Positions 43,076-51,377 are shown, counted from the first letter of the stretch. The stretch: 64,000 bases of DNA from Anaerotignum faecicola (GCF_003865035.1 NZ_BHVZ01000014.1:62001-126000), one strand, 5' to 3'. Notes: generated by a model from the letters alone, not told the origin. A program made the numbers and translations.

Positions 43076-43560
43076 TTTTCTTCCTCCTTCAAAATCAGTT
43101 TCAGCTTTTTCAGGGCACTGTAGAGTCGTGTCTTTACGGTGCTGAGTGGGGTATCGGTGATTTCTGCAATCTGCTTGAGCGTCAGATCCTCATAATAATG
43201 AAGGATAATGACGGTTTTCATAGGCTCTGACAGCTGCATCACAGCCTCATAGGCTTGCTTATCTTCATCAAATGCCGGCTCTTCGTAGGTCATGGCTTCG
43301 GTATGCTCCTCGCCGAGAGGAACTTCGCGCTTTTGCTTTCTGAGATACTGCAAAGCCTCATTGACAAGAATCCGATAAAACCATGTGCGGAGTGCCAGAG
43401 GATTTTTCAGCCCAAAGCAGCCCTCCAAGGCGCGGCAGATAGCGTTCTGTATCACATCCAGAGCTGCCTGCTCCTCCTTTACATAGCTGTATGCCAGACG
43501 ATAAAATTTATTTTGATTTTCTATGATGTATTGTACGGTGCAGTCGTAAATATCCTGCAT
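43072..43560 (-). CDS. ECF sigma factor, SigV-like
   Basis: 162 residues with ECF regions 2 (YRLAYSYVKEEQAALDVIQNA) and 4 (LHYYEDLTLKQIAEITDTPLSTVKTRL in parts). With its RsiV-type partner downstream it fits SigV, which answers lysozyme and envelope stress by inducing peptidoglycan modifications. The ATG is preceded by AAGGAGG. A candidate autoregulatory promoter is at 43623-43651. Confidence 0.88.
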   Translation of the reverse strand: MQDIYDCTVQYIIENQNKFYRLAYSYVKEEQAALDVIQNAICRALEGCFGLKNPLALRTWFYRILVNEALQYLRKQKREVPLGEEHTEAMTYEEPAFDEDKQAYEAVMQLSEPMKTVIILHYYEDLTLKQIAEITDTPLSTVKTRLYSALKKLKLILKEEEK

Positions 43561-43622
43561 AGGTGTTACCTCCTTGTTGCTTCCCGGTCAGCGTGAAAAC
43601 CATTTTTTCGTTTTCTGTCTTA

Positions 43623-43651
43623 TAGATGTATTGTAACGGAAAAAAGTTTGA
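43623..43651 (-). promoter_or_regulatory. Candidate ECF (SigV-type) autoregulatory promoter
   Basis: On the minus strand TCAAAC (43646-43651) followed by a T tract, 17 bases, and CATCTA (43623-43628). This resembles the TGAAAC-N16/17-CGTCTA pattern of SigV-like ECF promoters, 63 bases before the sigma gene. Confidence 0.5.
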
Positions 43652-43683
43652 ACTGTCTGAAAAATTTTTGAAAAAAAATAAAA

Positions 43684-43721
43684 ATAATAAAAAAAGCACC
43701 GTATCCTATTCGATACGGTGC
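43684..43721 (-). terminator. Terminator of brnQ
   Basis: GCACCGTATC and GATACGGTGC form a perfect 10-bp stem followed on the minus strand by T-rich sequence. Confidence 0.9.
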
Positions 43722-43760
43722 GAGAATTTCTATAGAGATTTCGACAGAATGCCGCAGGCA

Positions 43761-45074
43761 TTAGCCTAATTCGTTGTCGCTCTTGCTCAGAGAGGCTGCT
43801 TTCTGAGAAGCGGGTACGAATTTACCGATGATACCGCCTACGATGGCAGGAACTACCCAGCCGCACTGGAAGGAGCCCAGAGGCAGATTTTCTACGAAAT
43901 GCAGGGGCAGACCGAAGCCGCAAAGCACTTCTGCCGCACTTGCAACCAGTGCAAAGGCTGCTGCGAAGATATAAATGTTGTTGTTTTTGATATGCTTACC
44001 AAAGAAGTTCAGCACAATCATAACCAGAACAACAGGGTACAGCAGGTTCAGAATAGGTGCTGCAATGCTGATGATTGTAGAGATACCGAAGTTGGATACG
44101 ATGTAGCTGAATGCAACAGTCAGGATAACTACCTTTGTATAGGAGACCTTGTTGTTTGTCAGCTCTGCGAAATAGGATGCGCAGGAGGAGGTCAGACCGA
44201 TTGCTGTGGTCAGGCAGGCAAAGAATACGATGATTGCCAGAACCAGTACGCCGTAGCTGCCGATCAGAGACTGTGTGATTGCAACAACCAGACCTGTCTG
44301 GTTATAGCCTTCAAAGCCGCCTGCGGATGTGGTTGCACCCAGAAATGCCAGACCGCCATAGATGACGAACAGTGCAACTGCTGCGAAAACGCTGGATTTG
44401 ATAACAACGCTCATGGTGTCCTTTGTTTCTGTGTAGCCTTTATCCCTTGCTGCGGAGATGATGATGATGACGAATACGATAGAAGCCAGAACGTCCATGG
44501 TCTGATAGCCTGCCATAACGCCTTCTCTGATTGTTTCAAATTTTGCAACATTGCTGATATCGCCAATGGGGTGAACAATACCCAGAATAATCATTGCCAT
44601 CAGACAGATTACCAGAATAGGTGTCAGGTATTTGCCGATTACGTCAACAACGCCGGAGGGGCGAACGGTAAACAGCAGAACCAGACCGAAGAAGACTGCA
44701 CCGAAAATCCAGCTGTTGATTTTGGGGAAAATCGGCATAACGCCCATTTCAAATGTTGTTGCTGCGGTACGGGGGATTGCCAAGAAGGGCCCGATACACA
44801 GAACGACTAATGTATTGATAATGACAGAGGGGACTGCACCAAGCTTTTTGGTAACGCCCTGAATGGAAACATCGCCGCCTTTAATCATGGAGAGGATGGC
44901 AACCAGAGCCAAACCAACGTCCGCGATAAAGAAGCACATAAACCCGATGAACCACTCGCTCCCTGCATTTGTACCAAGGTAGGGGGGGAAGATTAAATTG
45001 CCGGCACCGAAGAACATTGCAAACAGTGCCAGCCCGATTACGGCAATGTCCTTTAAACTCGTTTTCTTTCTCAT
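43761..45074 (-). CDS. brnQ: Branched-chain amino acid:cation symporter
   Basis: 437 residues with about 12 membrane helices. FAMFFGAGNLIFPPYLG near residue 20 is the BrnQ/LIVCS signature, and the TTIGLTSSCASYF-type segment matches too. It imports leucine, isoleucine and valine with sodium or protons. The ATG at 45074 is chosen with GGAGG upstream; the frame goes 8 codons further without support. Single gene with its own promoter and terminator. Confidence 0.93.
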   Translation of the reverse strand: MRKKTSLKDIAVIGLALFAMFFGAGNLIFPPYLGTNAGSEWFIGFMCFFIADVGLALVAILSMIKGGDVSIQGVTKKLGAVPSVIINTLVVLCIGPFLAIPRTAATTFEMGVMPIFPKINSWIFGAVFFGLVLLFTVRPSGVVDVIGKYLTPILVICLMAMIILGIVHPIGDISNVAKFETIREGVMAGYQTMDVLASIVFVIIIISAARDKGYTETKDTMSVVIKSSVFAAVALFVIYGGLAFLGATTSAGGFEGYNQTGLVVAITQSLIGSYGVLVLAIIVFFACLTTAIGLTSSCASYFAELTNNKVSYTKVVILTVAFSYIVSNFGISTIISIAAPILNLLYPVVLVMIVLNFFGKHIKNNNIYIFAAAFALVASAAEVLCGFGLPLHFVENLPLGSFQCGWVVPAIVGGIIGKFVPASQKAASLSKSDNELG

Positions 45075-45154
45075 AATTTGTAAACGCCTCCTAAACAAAA
45101 CTTTCTTTTACATCCGACACCAAGAAAATCTCTCTTAGTTGTCCTACAAACGAT

Positions 45155-45183
45155 ATTATGCACGAAAAATCTGATTTGGGCAA
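45155..45183 (-). promoter_or_regulatory. Sigma-A promoter of brnQ
   Basis: On the minus strand TTGCCC (45178-45183), 17 bases, CATAAT (45155-45160), about 80 bases upstream of brnQ. Confidence 0.65.
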
Positions 45184-45787
45184 ATGAATGAAATATAGTT
45201 TAGTGAAACGAATTTATTGATTTCTTATACTCAGAGTGGAAAAAATGTAAAAAAAGCATATATTTTCGTAGAAAAGACTGAAAAATCACAAAATTTCATA
45301 AATTATCTTATTTTTATGAAATTGACATAATGCGAATATAGACAGGGAGGAGCCTTGGTTTAAAAATGAATACAATGGACAAAAACGATAGATTTTACCA
45401 AAAATAATAAATAGATTTTGGATATTTCGGTGATAAAAACGTAGATTTTTCTCTTTTTATCTGGTATAATGATGAACAATAAATAATATCCCGTTTTGCA
45501 TAAAACTGGAAATAATATATTCTAAAGAAACTTTTTCGGAAAAATGGCGCGAAAATCACGAAAAACCTATTGTGTTTTTTTCAGAACATCTGCGGTTTTG
45601 CGAAACCGGTTTCAGAAAAAGCGAGCGCTTGCTTTCAAAAAAGAAACAGATTCGTTAAGTTTCCATAAAAAAGCGAAAAGATTTGTGCGGAACACTTTTT
45701 TTATTGGATACTTTATACTATAATGGAACGCGTGGTTTAATAGAGTGAGATTATTTTTTTACAGTATAGATGAGTAGGTGAAAAGAG
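45184..45787. other. AT-rich intergenic region between brnQ and XRE regulator
   Basis: About 600 bases of very AT-rich DNA without a convincing gene. TATAAT at 45719-45724 (weak -35) lies 64 bases before the XRE gene and is its likely -10. A 13-codon frame at 45366 is too short to support. No structured RNA was recognised. Confidence 0.5.
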
Positions 45788-46507
45788 ATGAAAGAAGTTA
45801 GTATCCATGTGGGGCAGAGAATTCGCCTGTATCGAAAGACGAAAAACCTGACCATTGAAACCTTCGCAGGCATGATTCATAAAAGCAAGGCAACGGTTTC
45901 CAAATACGAAAACGGGGATATTTCCATTGATATTGAAACCCTGTTTACGATTGCGCAGGCGTTAGGGGTGCCCGTCAACCAGCTGATTGATTATGAAGAA
46001 ATCGGGGAGGAAAAGGGCGAGAAGGGCGAAATCATCAAGCACAACCTCAGCAAAAGCAAATATTATATGTACTTTTACGATGGCAGACGCAGCCGCATTG
46101 CGCGCAATGTTATTGAGGTGCAGGATGGCGGAGAGGACAGCGGTGTATTCAGCGCGAATATGTATGCTTCGCTTGAGGACTTATCCAATTATTATCAGTG
46201 TAAGCTCCTTTATCACGGCACGATGCGCAAGGGTGATACCTTCATCAATTTCAATTTTGAAAACCAGAATAATAAGGTGGAGCGAATGTTTATGTACGCC
46301 ATCAATTCCTTTAATAATGGCGGCAGAATGGAAGGACTTTGCTGCTGCTTATCCACGCAGCCGATTTTGCCTGCCTGCTTCAAATTTCTGATGGTATCGG
46401 ATATTCTGGAGGAAACGGACGATTTGAAGGAAAAGCTCAAGGTTTCTAAGGAGGATATCCGCCTTCTGAAAAAAATGAATATGTTTGTTGTCAGCGACCA
46501 CGCTTAA
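45788..46507 (+). CDS. XRE family transcriptional regulator
   Basis: 239 residues. Residues 8-62 are a classical Cro/CI helix-turn-helix (RIRLYRKTKNLTIETFAGM, KSKATVSKYENGDISI). The remaining 175 residues form an unrecognised C-terminal domain with strands (KYYMYFYDGRRSRI) and an acidic end; similar XRE proteins with such a sensor part exist in Lachnospiraceae. No direct target is obvious; brnQ lies divergently across 700 bases. Confidence 0.85.
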   Translation: MKEVSIHVGQRIRLYRKTKNLTIETFAGMIHKSKATVSKYENGDISIDIETLFTIAQALGVPVNQLIDYEEIGEEKGEKGEIIKHNLSKSKYYMYFYDGRRSRIARNVIEVQDGGEDSGVFSANMYASLEDLSNYYQCKLLYHGTMRKGDTFINFNFENQNNKVERMFMYAINSFNNGGRMEGLCCCLSTQPILPACFKFLMVSDILEETDDLKEKLKVSKEDIRLLKKMNMFVVSDHA

Positions 46508-46518
46508 GCGAAGTCAAA

Positions 46519-46553
46519 AAAATTGCCCAGACCGTAAGGTCTGGGCTTTTTTG
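46519..46553. terminator. Bidirectional terminator
   Basis: GCCCAGACC and GGTCTGGGC form a 9-bp stem around GTAA, with T runs on both sides, between convergent genes. Confidence 0.92.
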
Positions 46554-46562
46554 CTGTGGTTT

Positions 46563-46733
46563 TTATGCTTCGTTTTCCATGTGGGCAAGGGCAAACAAAA
46601 TACACTGATTGATAAATTCGTTTCTGCTGATGTTAGCCTGTGCAGATTTCTGATCCAGAATTTCCAGAACATCCTTTGGAATCCGCATGGAGATTACTTC
46701 CTTTTCCGGCTTTTTCGGATGAAATACAGTCAT
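46563..46733 (-). CDS. Ribbon-helix-helix (CopG/Arc-like) protein
   Basis: 56 residues, translated by hand from the minus strand: an N-terminal basic segment, the strand EVISMRIPKDV, helix ILDQKSAQAN, then ISRNEFINQCILFAL, the standard ribbon-helix-helix arrangement of CopG-type DNA binders or antitoxins. A strong ribosome site GGGAGGTG lies upstream of ATG at 46733, and the stop is followed by the shared terminator. No toxin-like gene is next to it, so it is more likely a small regulator. Confidence 0.8.
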   Translation of the reverse strand: MTVFHPKKPEKEVISMRIPKDVLEILDQKSAQANISRNEFINQCILFALAHMENEA

Positions 46734-46935
46734 TTGTTTACACCTCCCTCTTGCTAAATTGTATCGGGTTTGTTATATTTATTCTATATTCCAAAATAGA
46801 TATCGAAAATAGAATACGATTTTAAAAAGGAGGTTATATCAGGGCTGTAGATATGCTGACATAGCAATGTTAAGTTAGGTTGTAAAAAATGTGATGTTTG
46901 ATAATGAACGAAATTTGTGAAAAGGGTGTGGGAAA

Positions 46936-47490
46936 ATGTATTGCTCAAAGTGTGGAGCCGAGAATAAGGATGATAGCTTATTTTGTACAAAATGCGGCGA
47001 GAAGATTTTAGACGTAAATGTAAAGGACGATAAAGGTGCAGAAATTAAAGGTGTGGAAAAAGATAAGACCAATTTGTTTTCGGCACATTTGTTGAATATT
47101 ATTGCCTTTTGTCTGCCTGTATTGATGACATTAGGGATGTTTTTAGTGATACCGCAGATGTCCAAAAATGATTCAGATTCTGCTGCCGATTTGTCTGTTA
47201 CGGTTGAACCTCCTGATATTTCCGGGAATCTTTTGCTAGTTTGTTTTCTGGTTGGGTTAATTATCTTTGTGATTGGGATCATCATATATTTGAAACCAGA
47301 GAGAAAGAAAATGAAATGGGCTTACATTTATTTATTTTTGGCGATTTCTGATTTGATATTAGCATTTTTCTTATTTATGCTGTATGTATTGGCAAGTTGC
47401 GGCTTTGGAGTTGTTTTGTTTATTCCGGGGATTCTTCAGATTATCGCAGGATTTAAATTTGTAAAAGCAATAAAAATGTATGAAGATTAA
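46936..47490 (+). CDS. Zinc-ribbon membrane protein
   Basis: 184 residues. The N-terminus MYCSKCGAENKDDSLFCTKCG is a zinc ribbon with two CxxC pairs; four membrane helices follow from about residue 55. Such zinc-ribbon membrane proteins are common in Clostridia and have no assigned role. Low G+C compared with its surroundings. The stop lies 11 bases inside the next gene. Confidence 0.8.
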   Translation: MYCSKCGAENKDDSLFCTKCGEKILDVNVKDDKGAEIKGVEKDKTNLFSAHLLNIIAFCLPVLMTLGMFLVIPQMSKNDSDSAADLSVTVEPPDISGNLLLVCFLVGLIIFVIGIIIYLKPERKKMKWAYIYLFLAISDLILAFFLFMLYVLASCGFGVVLFIPGILQIIAGFKFVKAIKMYED

Positions 47491-47773
47491 GAATTATAAA
47501 CAAATTGCTTTTGAGAATGTAAGGATGATATTATATGCGGTTGTTATAATCAATGGACTGTTTATCCAATATATAGCACCGTTTCATTACCTGTGTGATT
47601 ATGATAATTATTCCTGCATAATGTGTGGTATGCGATATGCCGTAGATGAAATGATGAAAGGGCATATTTTCGATGCGTATCAAAGTAATCATTTTATTAT
47701 TGTGCTGTTAGGATTTTTATTTTTCTTTTTGTGTGATACGATACATATTTTATATACGAGAAAAAGGGGCTGA
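47480..47773 (+). CDS. DUF2752-like small membrane protein
   Basis: 97 residues, two membrane helices flanking a central loop with CIMCGMRYA, a variant of the DUF2752 C-P-x-CG-x-TRA motif, and an aromatic-rich start of the loop. The function is unknown. It overlaps the zinc-ribbon gene by 11 bases, so they are co-translated. A GGGGC/GCCCC hairpin (47765-47782) spans its stop. Confidence 0.7.
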   Translation: MKIKNYKQIAFENVRMILYAVVIINGLFIQYIAPFHYLCDYDNYSCIMCGMRYAVDEMMKGHIFDAYQSNHFIIVLLGFLFFFLCDTIHILYTRKRG

Positions 47774-47789
47774 AATGCCCCTTAAATTG
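47765..47789 (+). terminator. Hairpin spanning the DUF2752-like stop codon
   Basis: AGGGGC and GCCCCTT pair around TGAAAT; the T-run is short, so termination efficiency is unclear. Confidence 0.5.
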
Positions 47790-47809
47790 TATACAAAATG
47801 TTTACAAGC

Positions 47810-47966
47810 AGCGGAAGGGTTTGGGAAACGAAGCGTTTCCTAAGTAAAACCCGCAGAGGGGGCTTTGCCCACTCGAGGAAAACAGCGAGTTTCAAGGCTT
47901 TCTAGCCGATGGAACTCGTCTGTTTATTCCTCTGCTTAAACAAGTTGAAATCTTGATTTCAACTTA
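47810..47966 (+). repeat. Intergenic repeat element, copy 1
   Basis: 157 bases that match, in inverted orientation, the longer copy at 60429-60641. Shared blocks include AGCGGAAGGG, TTGGGAAAC, a CGAGGAAAACAG block, the GTTTCAAGG block, a CTGTTTATTC block and a terminal dyad (AAGTTGAAATC/GATTTCAACTT here). Between the blocks lie tiny palindromes with 3-base loops (AAACG-AAG-CGTTT, GGGC-TTT-GCCC). No coding potential. Confidence 0.75.
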
Positions 47967-47989
47967 GGGGGCGACTTTGTCGACACCCT

Positions 47990-48418
47990 CTAAAACTGCT
48001 CTGCCAATGCCAATGTCAGCAGCAGACCTGCCATTCTTGCGGATTGGGCGGAGGGCAAATCTTCCGGTGCGCCGCCCTCGGCACTGCGCGCCGCCAGAAG
48101 ATTGCCTTCGGAGAAATCCGCTACACCTCTTTGCACATGCTGCAGGGTGTGCAGAAACATCAGACCCTTTGTCATGCGGTCCAGCTGTGCCCGTCCGCCC
48201 TCATCCATAAAGGCGGAAAGCGCGCGCAGCAGTGTGACCTCCTTCGGGGGATGCTCCTTGGCAAATGCCGTTTCGGCATTGGCGGCAGAGCGGATTTTCA
48301 GAAGATATTCTTTTTCGACCGTATCTCGCAAAGCAGAAAGCATTTGTGCAAAATCCTTTTCCAGTCCGTCCGTTTTCTGTAGGGTTTTTGCAAGGGTATA
48401 GACCGTGTTTTCGGACAT
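47990..48418 (-). CDS. Uncharacterised helical protein downstream of the split protease
   Basis: 142 residues, mostly helical, soluble, without a signal. Recognisable features are an N-terminal acidic helix (TLQKTDGLEKDFAQML), a central HLQHVQRGVADFSEGNLLAARSAEGG region and a hydrophobic end (LLLTLALAEQF). No family recognised. AAAGGTGG precedes the start. It lies 18 bases downstream of the protease 3' part on the same strand, so in the uninterrupted state both would be one operon. Confidence 0.6.
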   Translation of the reverse strand: MSENTVYTLAKTLQKTDGLEKDFAQMLSALRDTVEKEYLLKIRSAANAETAFAKEHPPKEVTLLRALSAFMDEGGRAQLDRMTKGLMFLHTLQHVQRGVADFSEGNLLAARSAEGGAPEDLPSAQSARMAGLLLTLALAEQF

Positions 48419-48436
48419 AAGAGAACCACCTTTCTT

Positions 48437-49132
48437 TTAAATGGTACGGCAGACCTCCGCTGTCAGAAGACCGCCGAAGGGCTTGGCTTTTTGCAGCAGC
48501 AGCCGTTTGATTTCCGCAGGACGCGTGTGTGGGTTTTCTGTGAGCAGCAGGGCAGCCGCGCCGCTGATGAGCGGTGTTGCCATGGATGCGCCGCTCATGG
48601 TGATATAATTTCCGTCCACGATGTTTTTACGGCTGCGGTTGGGCAGGGTGAAATCAAAATCGGGCGAAAGCACCGAAATGATATCATCTCCCGGTGCCCA
48701 AAGATCGGGCAATGTATCCCGTTCCCTTGAAAAAAGCGGAAACGCAGGCGCGAGGAAATAGCTTCTATCCTCCCATGCGCCGACGGAAATCACACCGCCG
48801 CTTACCGCAGGCGGTGGACGGTAGCCATTGCGTCCATCCGGATTTCCTGCCGCCGCCACCACCACAATTCCCATCTGCCAGAGCCGTTCGACTGCCTCTT
48901 TTAGCGGCAGGTTGACCTTTCTGTCATTCGTGCCGATGGAAAGATTTACTACTTTAATATTATATTTGCGTGCATTGTCCATTATCCATCTCAGCCCCAG
49001 TACGGCGTGGGTGGAATTTCCCTGCCCGTATCGGTCAAGAATTTTGACGGAAACAATCCCTGCCTCTGGTGCAACGCCTGCATAACGCCCGTCGGCATTG
49101 TGACCGTTGCCGCAGGCGATACCCGTGACATG
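48437..49132 (-). pseudogene. Interrupted subtilisin-like serine protease, 3' part
   Basis: The minus-strand frame from 49132 downward reads HVTGIACGNGHNADG, continues through APEAGIVSVKILD, AAAGNP (oxyanion asparagine) and GASMATP with the catalytic serine, and ends at 48437. It lacks the aspartate and histidine. Those are in a separate piece at 57120-57309. Joining the two at the shared CATGTCACGG gives 876 bases, exactly 292 codons, with D23, H58, N157 and S243 and the canonical NGHGTHVTG motif. The internal ATG at 48982 begins a 181-codon frame but no catalytic protein could come from it. The predicted whole protein has no signal peptide or propeptide, so it resembles compact cytosolic subtilases. 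Confidence 0.92.
49123..49132 (+). repeat. Left attachment core (10-bp direct repeat)
   Basis: CCGTGACATG; on the minus strand CATGTCACGG encodes H-V-T-G of the subtilase histidine motif. It is the junction between the protease 3' part and the element. Confidence 0.88.
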
Positions 49133-49188
49133 GGTGACGGGTGCGTTTTATATGGACGCATGCTTTTGGATACCTTTCTTCTTTTTTA

Positions 49189-49217
49189 TTGCATTTGCAG
49201 GATATTTGTTGTACAAT
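49189..49217 (+). promoter_or_regulatory. Sigma-A promoter at the left end of the element
   Basis: TTGCAT (49189-49194), 17 bases, TACAAT (49212-49217), 36 bases before the first element gene. Confidence 0.75.
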
Positions 49218-49252
49218 AAGAACAAATCAGATGAAAAAAGGGGGTCAAAATT

Positions 49253-49522
49253 ATGCAGGCTTTATCAGAAAAAGGCACCGCATTATTGGCAAAGTTCAAA
49301 AAGTTCCAGAAGCTCAGCTTGGTTCTTTATGCTCTGGCGGCAATGGCATTTGTATTTGCCGGAAATATTCTGTTGACGATTATTATTGTGGCGCTGGATA
49401 TCTTCCTGGAAATAAAGTTGTATAGATGCCCTCATTGCGGCAAGGGGCTGGACTGTCGCCGCAGAGTGAACGAGGACACGGTTTGTCCGAAGTGCGAGAA
49501 ATATATTTTCCGCGGATTATAA
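49253..49522 (+). CDS. Small membrane protein with C-terminal zinc ribbon
   Basis: 89 residues. Two adjacent hydrophobic segments (about 22-55) are followed by RCPHCGKGLDCR and VCPKCEKY, a zinc ribbon with two CxxC pairs. The function is unknown. It is the first gene inside the element, 120 bases from the left core, with a good promoter and its own terminator. The ribosome site is AAGGGGG. Confidence 0.75.
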   Translation: MQALSEKGTALLAKFKKFQKLSLVLYALAAMAFVFAGNILLTIIIVALDIFLEIKLYRCPHCGKGLDCRRRVNEDTVCPKCEKYIFRGL

Positions 49523-49533
49523 GAAATATTATA

Positions 49534-49564
49534 AAAGCCTACAGTCAAAGCTGTAGGTTTTTTC
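49534..49564 (+). terminator. Terminator after the zinc-ribbon gene
   Basis: AAGCCTACAG and CTGTAGGTTT pair around TCAAAG, followed by a T run. Confidence 0.88.
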
Positions 49565-49614
49565 TTGCCCGAAACGCCGTATAATTTTTTAAGGAAGAAA
49601 AAGGAGCGGCGGCA

Positions 49615-50559
49615 ATGAAAAAAGAAATTGCGGCGATTTATTGCAGGCTTTCTGTGGAGGATGCGGAAAAGAGAGCGGCGGAAAGTGAGAGTATACGCAA
49701 TCAGCGCGCACTTTTGCTGGGATATGCCAAAAAACAGGGGTGGGCGGTCTATGACATTTATGCGGATGAGGACTATTCGGGGCTGAGAGAGGACAGACCT
49801 GCCTTTCAACGCCTTCTTGCGGACGCGGAAGAAAGAAAATTTTCAATCATTCTATGCAAAACGCAGTCCCGCTTTACCCGAAACGCAGGCACGGCGGAAA
49901 AATATCTGCATGCGCTGTTTCCCCTCTGGGGGATTCGCTTTGTGACGGTGGTGGATGGGGTGGATACTGCTTCGCATGCCAACAAAAAAGCCCGTCAAAT
50001 CAACAGTCTGGTCAATGAATGGTATTCCGAGGAGCTTTCGGAAAACATTCGTGCCGTCTTTCGCAGGAAGATGGAGGCAGGGCAGTTTCTGGGCAATTAT
50101 GCGCCATACGGCTACCGCAAGGATCCCTGTTGCAGGCATCACCTCATTCCTGATGCGGAAACGGCACCCGTTGTGGAAAAAATCTATGACTTGTACTTAT
50201 CGGGTCTTTCCTGTAAAATGATTGGAGAACGGCTGACGGCACAGGGTATCCCCACCCCTTCCGAGATGAAGCGGGCGCGAGGGGAGGATCTCGGCAGGCG
50301 TTCTTCTGCGGCATGGTCGAAGGGGACAATCCGAAAAATCCTGCAAAACCCCGTTTATCTGGGGCATATGGTGCAGGGAAAAGAGGAAAAAATCAGCTTT
50401 AAGGAGAAAAAGACCAGAGAGCTGCCGCGAAATCAATGGATTGTGGTGGAGCATACCCACGAAGCAATCATAAAAGAAGAAATTTTCGGGGACGTAAAAA
50501 AACGAATGGCAGAGCGCAGGCTCGCCCGAACAAGGATATCGAAGGAGGAAAACACATGA
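49615..50559 (+). CDS. Serine recombinase (site-specific), short C-terminus
   Basis: 314 residues. The N-terminal resolvase domain has YCRLS with catalytic Ser13, and the TQSRFTRN arginines (R86, R89); the recombinase domain (about 160-285) ends with the NPVYLGHMVQGK stretch typical of large serine recombinases. Relatives usually run to about 450-550 residues with a zinc ribbon and a coiled coil; here the frame stops after VKKRMAERRLARTRISKEENT, so this part is lacking. The start follows AAGGAGCGG. TATAAT at 49580-49585 is a likely -10. Its stop overlaps the next gene (ATGA). It is the likely source of the integration. Confidence 0.9.
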   Translation: MKKEIAAIYCRLSVEDAEKRAAESESIRNQRALLLGYAKKQGWAVYDIYADEDYSGLREDRPAFQRLLADAEERKFSIILCKTQSRFTRNAGTAEKYLHALFPLWGIRFVTVVDGVDTASHANKKARQINSLVNEWYSEELSENIRAVFRRKMEAGQFLGNYAPYGYRKDPCCRHHLIPDAETAPVVEKIYDLYLSGLSCKMIGERLTAQGIPTPSEMKRARGEDLGRRSSAAWSKGTIRKILQNPVYLGHMVQGKEEKISFKEKKTRELPRNQWIVVEHTHEAIIKEEIFGDVKKRMAERRLARTRISKEENT

Positions 50560-51152
50560 AAAAGAAACTTTTGGCAATGCTGCTGGCTGTTGTGATGGTA
50601 TGCGGCGTGTCAGGCTGCGGAAAGGATAAGACGGACGCTACGGACGGACAGCAGGTGACAGCTGAGCTGGACGGTGAAATGAAGAAGGAGGCGGACACCC
50701 TGCAAAAGGCCTTGGAGGGCTATGCGGCAGACCTGACTGCGGAGGATGCAGCGGCGGCGGGGATGTATACCATTCATAACGGCGCGGTTGTGGGCGGTCA
50801 GGAAAACTGGGATGCTTTTGCCGCAGGCAAAACGGATGAAATTATCATTTGCCAGTTCTCCAAAAATGACGGCGCAATGCTGGATTCCGTAAAGCGGCTG
50901 GCAGGCGGCGGCTATCTGGTTGTGACGGATGTGACCAGAGACGGCTACGAATATACCGAAAAAGAGGATTACACCCGCAATATTTATGAATGTATGACGA
51001 TACTGGATGATTTTTCTCTGGAGGAGGGCGGCACAGCGTATACCGTTTGTGTGCTTTCCAATGAAAAGGATATGAACGCTGATACCTTCCGCACCTACTG
51101 GAACGAAATGACAATGGATGCACATCAGGTTTATCCGTTGTTTATACTGTAA
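50556..51152 (+). CDS. Lipoprotein of unknown function
   Basis: 198 residues. MKKKLLAMLLAVVMVCGVSGC is a lipoprotein signal with lipobox VSGC at about 18-21. The mature part has a charged helix, then a mixed alpha/beta domain (VGGQENWDAFAAGKTDEIIICQF in parts) without known motifs; DUF4362-like heat-shock or stress lipoproteins are a weak possibility. Coupled by ATGA to the recombinase, which suggests co-expression with it. Confidence 0.8.
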   Translation: MKKKLLAMLLAVVMVCGVSGCGKDKTDATDGQQVTAELDGEMKKEADTLQKALEGYAADLTAEDAAAAGMYTIHNGAVVGGQENWDAFAAGKTDEIIICQFSKNDGAMLDSVKRLAGGGYLVVTDVTRDGYEYTEKEDYTRNIYECMTILDDFSLEEGGTAYTVCVLSNEKDMNADTFRTYWNEMTMDAHQVYPLFIL

Positions 51153-51184
51153 ATTGTAAATAGCGGAGAAAACCATAGAAAATT

Positions 51185-51229
51185 AAAAACACCATGTAAA
51201 TCATTTATGAGTTTACATGGTGTTTTTTT
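51185..51229 (+). terminator. Terminator after the lipoprotein gene
   Basis: AAAAACACCATGTAAA pairs with TTTACATGGTGTTTTT across a 10-11 base loop; the T run follows. Confidence 0.9.
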
Positions 51230-51371
51230 GGTTTTCGTAGGCTTGCGGAGCAAGCACATGAATCAGGCGAAGCCTGATGAATGATGGTTTTCAACATGGT
51301 GTTTTTTGGTTTTCGTAGGCTTGCGGAGCAAACACATGAATCAGGCGAAGCCTGATGAATGATGGTTTTCG
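51215..51371 (+). repeat. Two tandem copies of a 78-79 bp unit
   Basis: Units at 51215-51293 and 51294-51371 are nearly identical (one T more and G to A in one position). Each starts with the descending arm of the terminator (ACATGGTG plus T run) and contains mini-palindromes GCTTGCGGAGCAAGC and CAGGCGAAGCCTG. In the second unit the first palindrome is imperfect (GCAAAC). Confidence 0.9.
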
Positions 51372-51377
51372 TTATTT

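Noticed and set aside
43740..43746. TGTCGAA heptamer after brnQ
   Set aside because: Located downstream of a gene near its terminator, so likely chance.
45366..45407. 13-codon frame in the brnQ-XRE gap
   Set aside because: Too short, with poor ribosome spacing.
51215..51371. CRISPR-like repeat array
   Set aside because: Only two directly adjoining units without spacers; no cas genes in the window.
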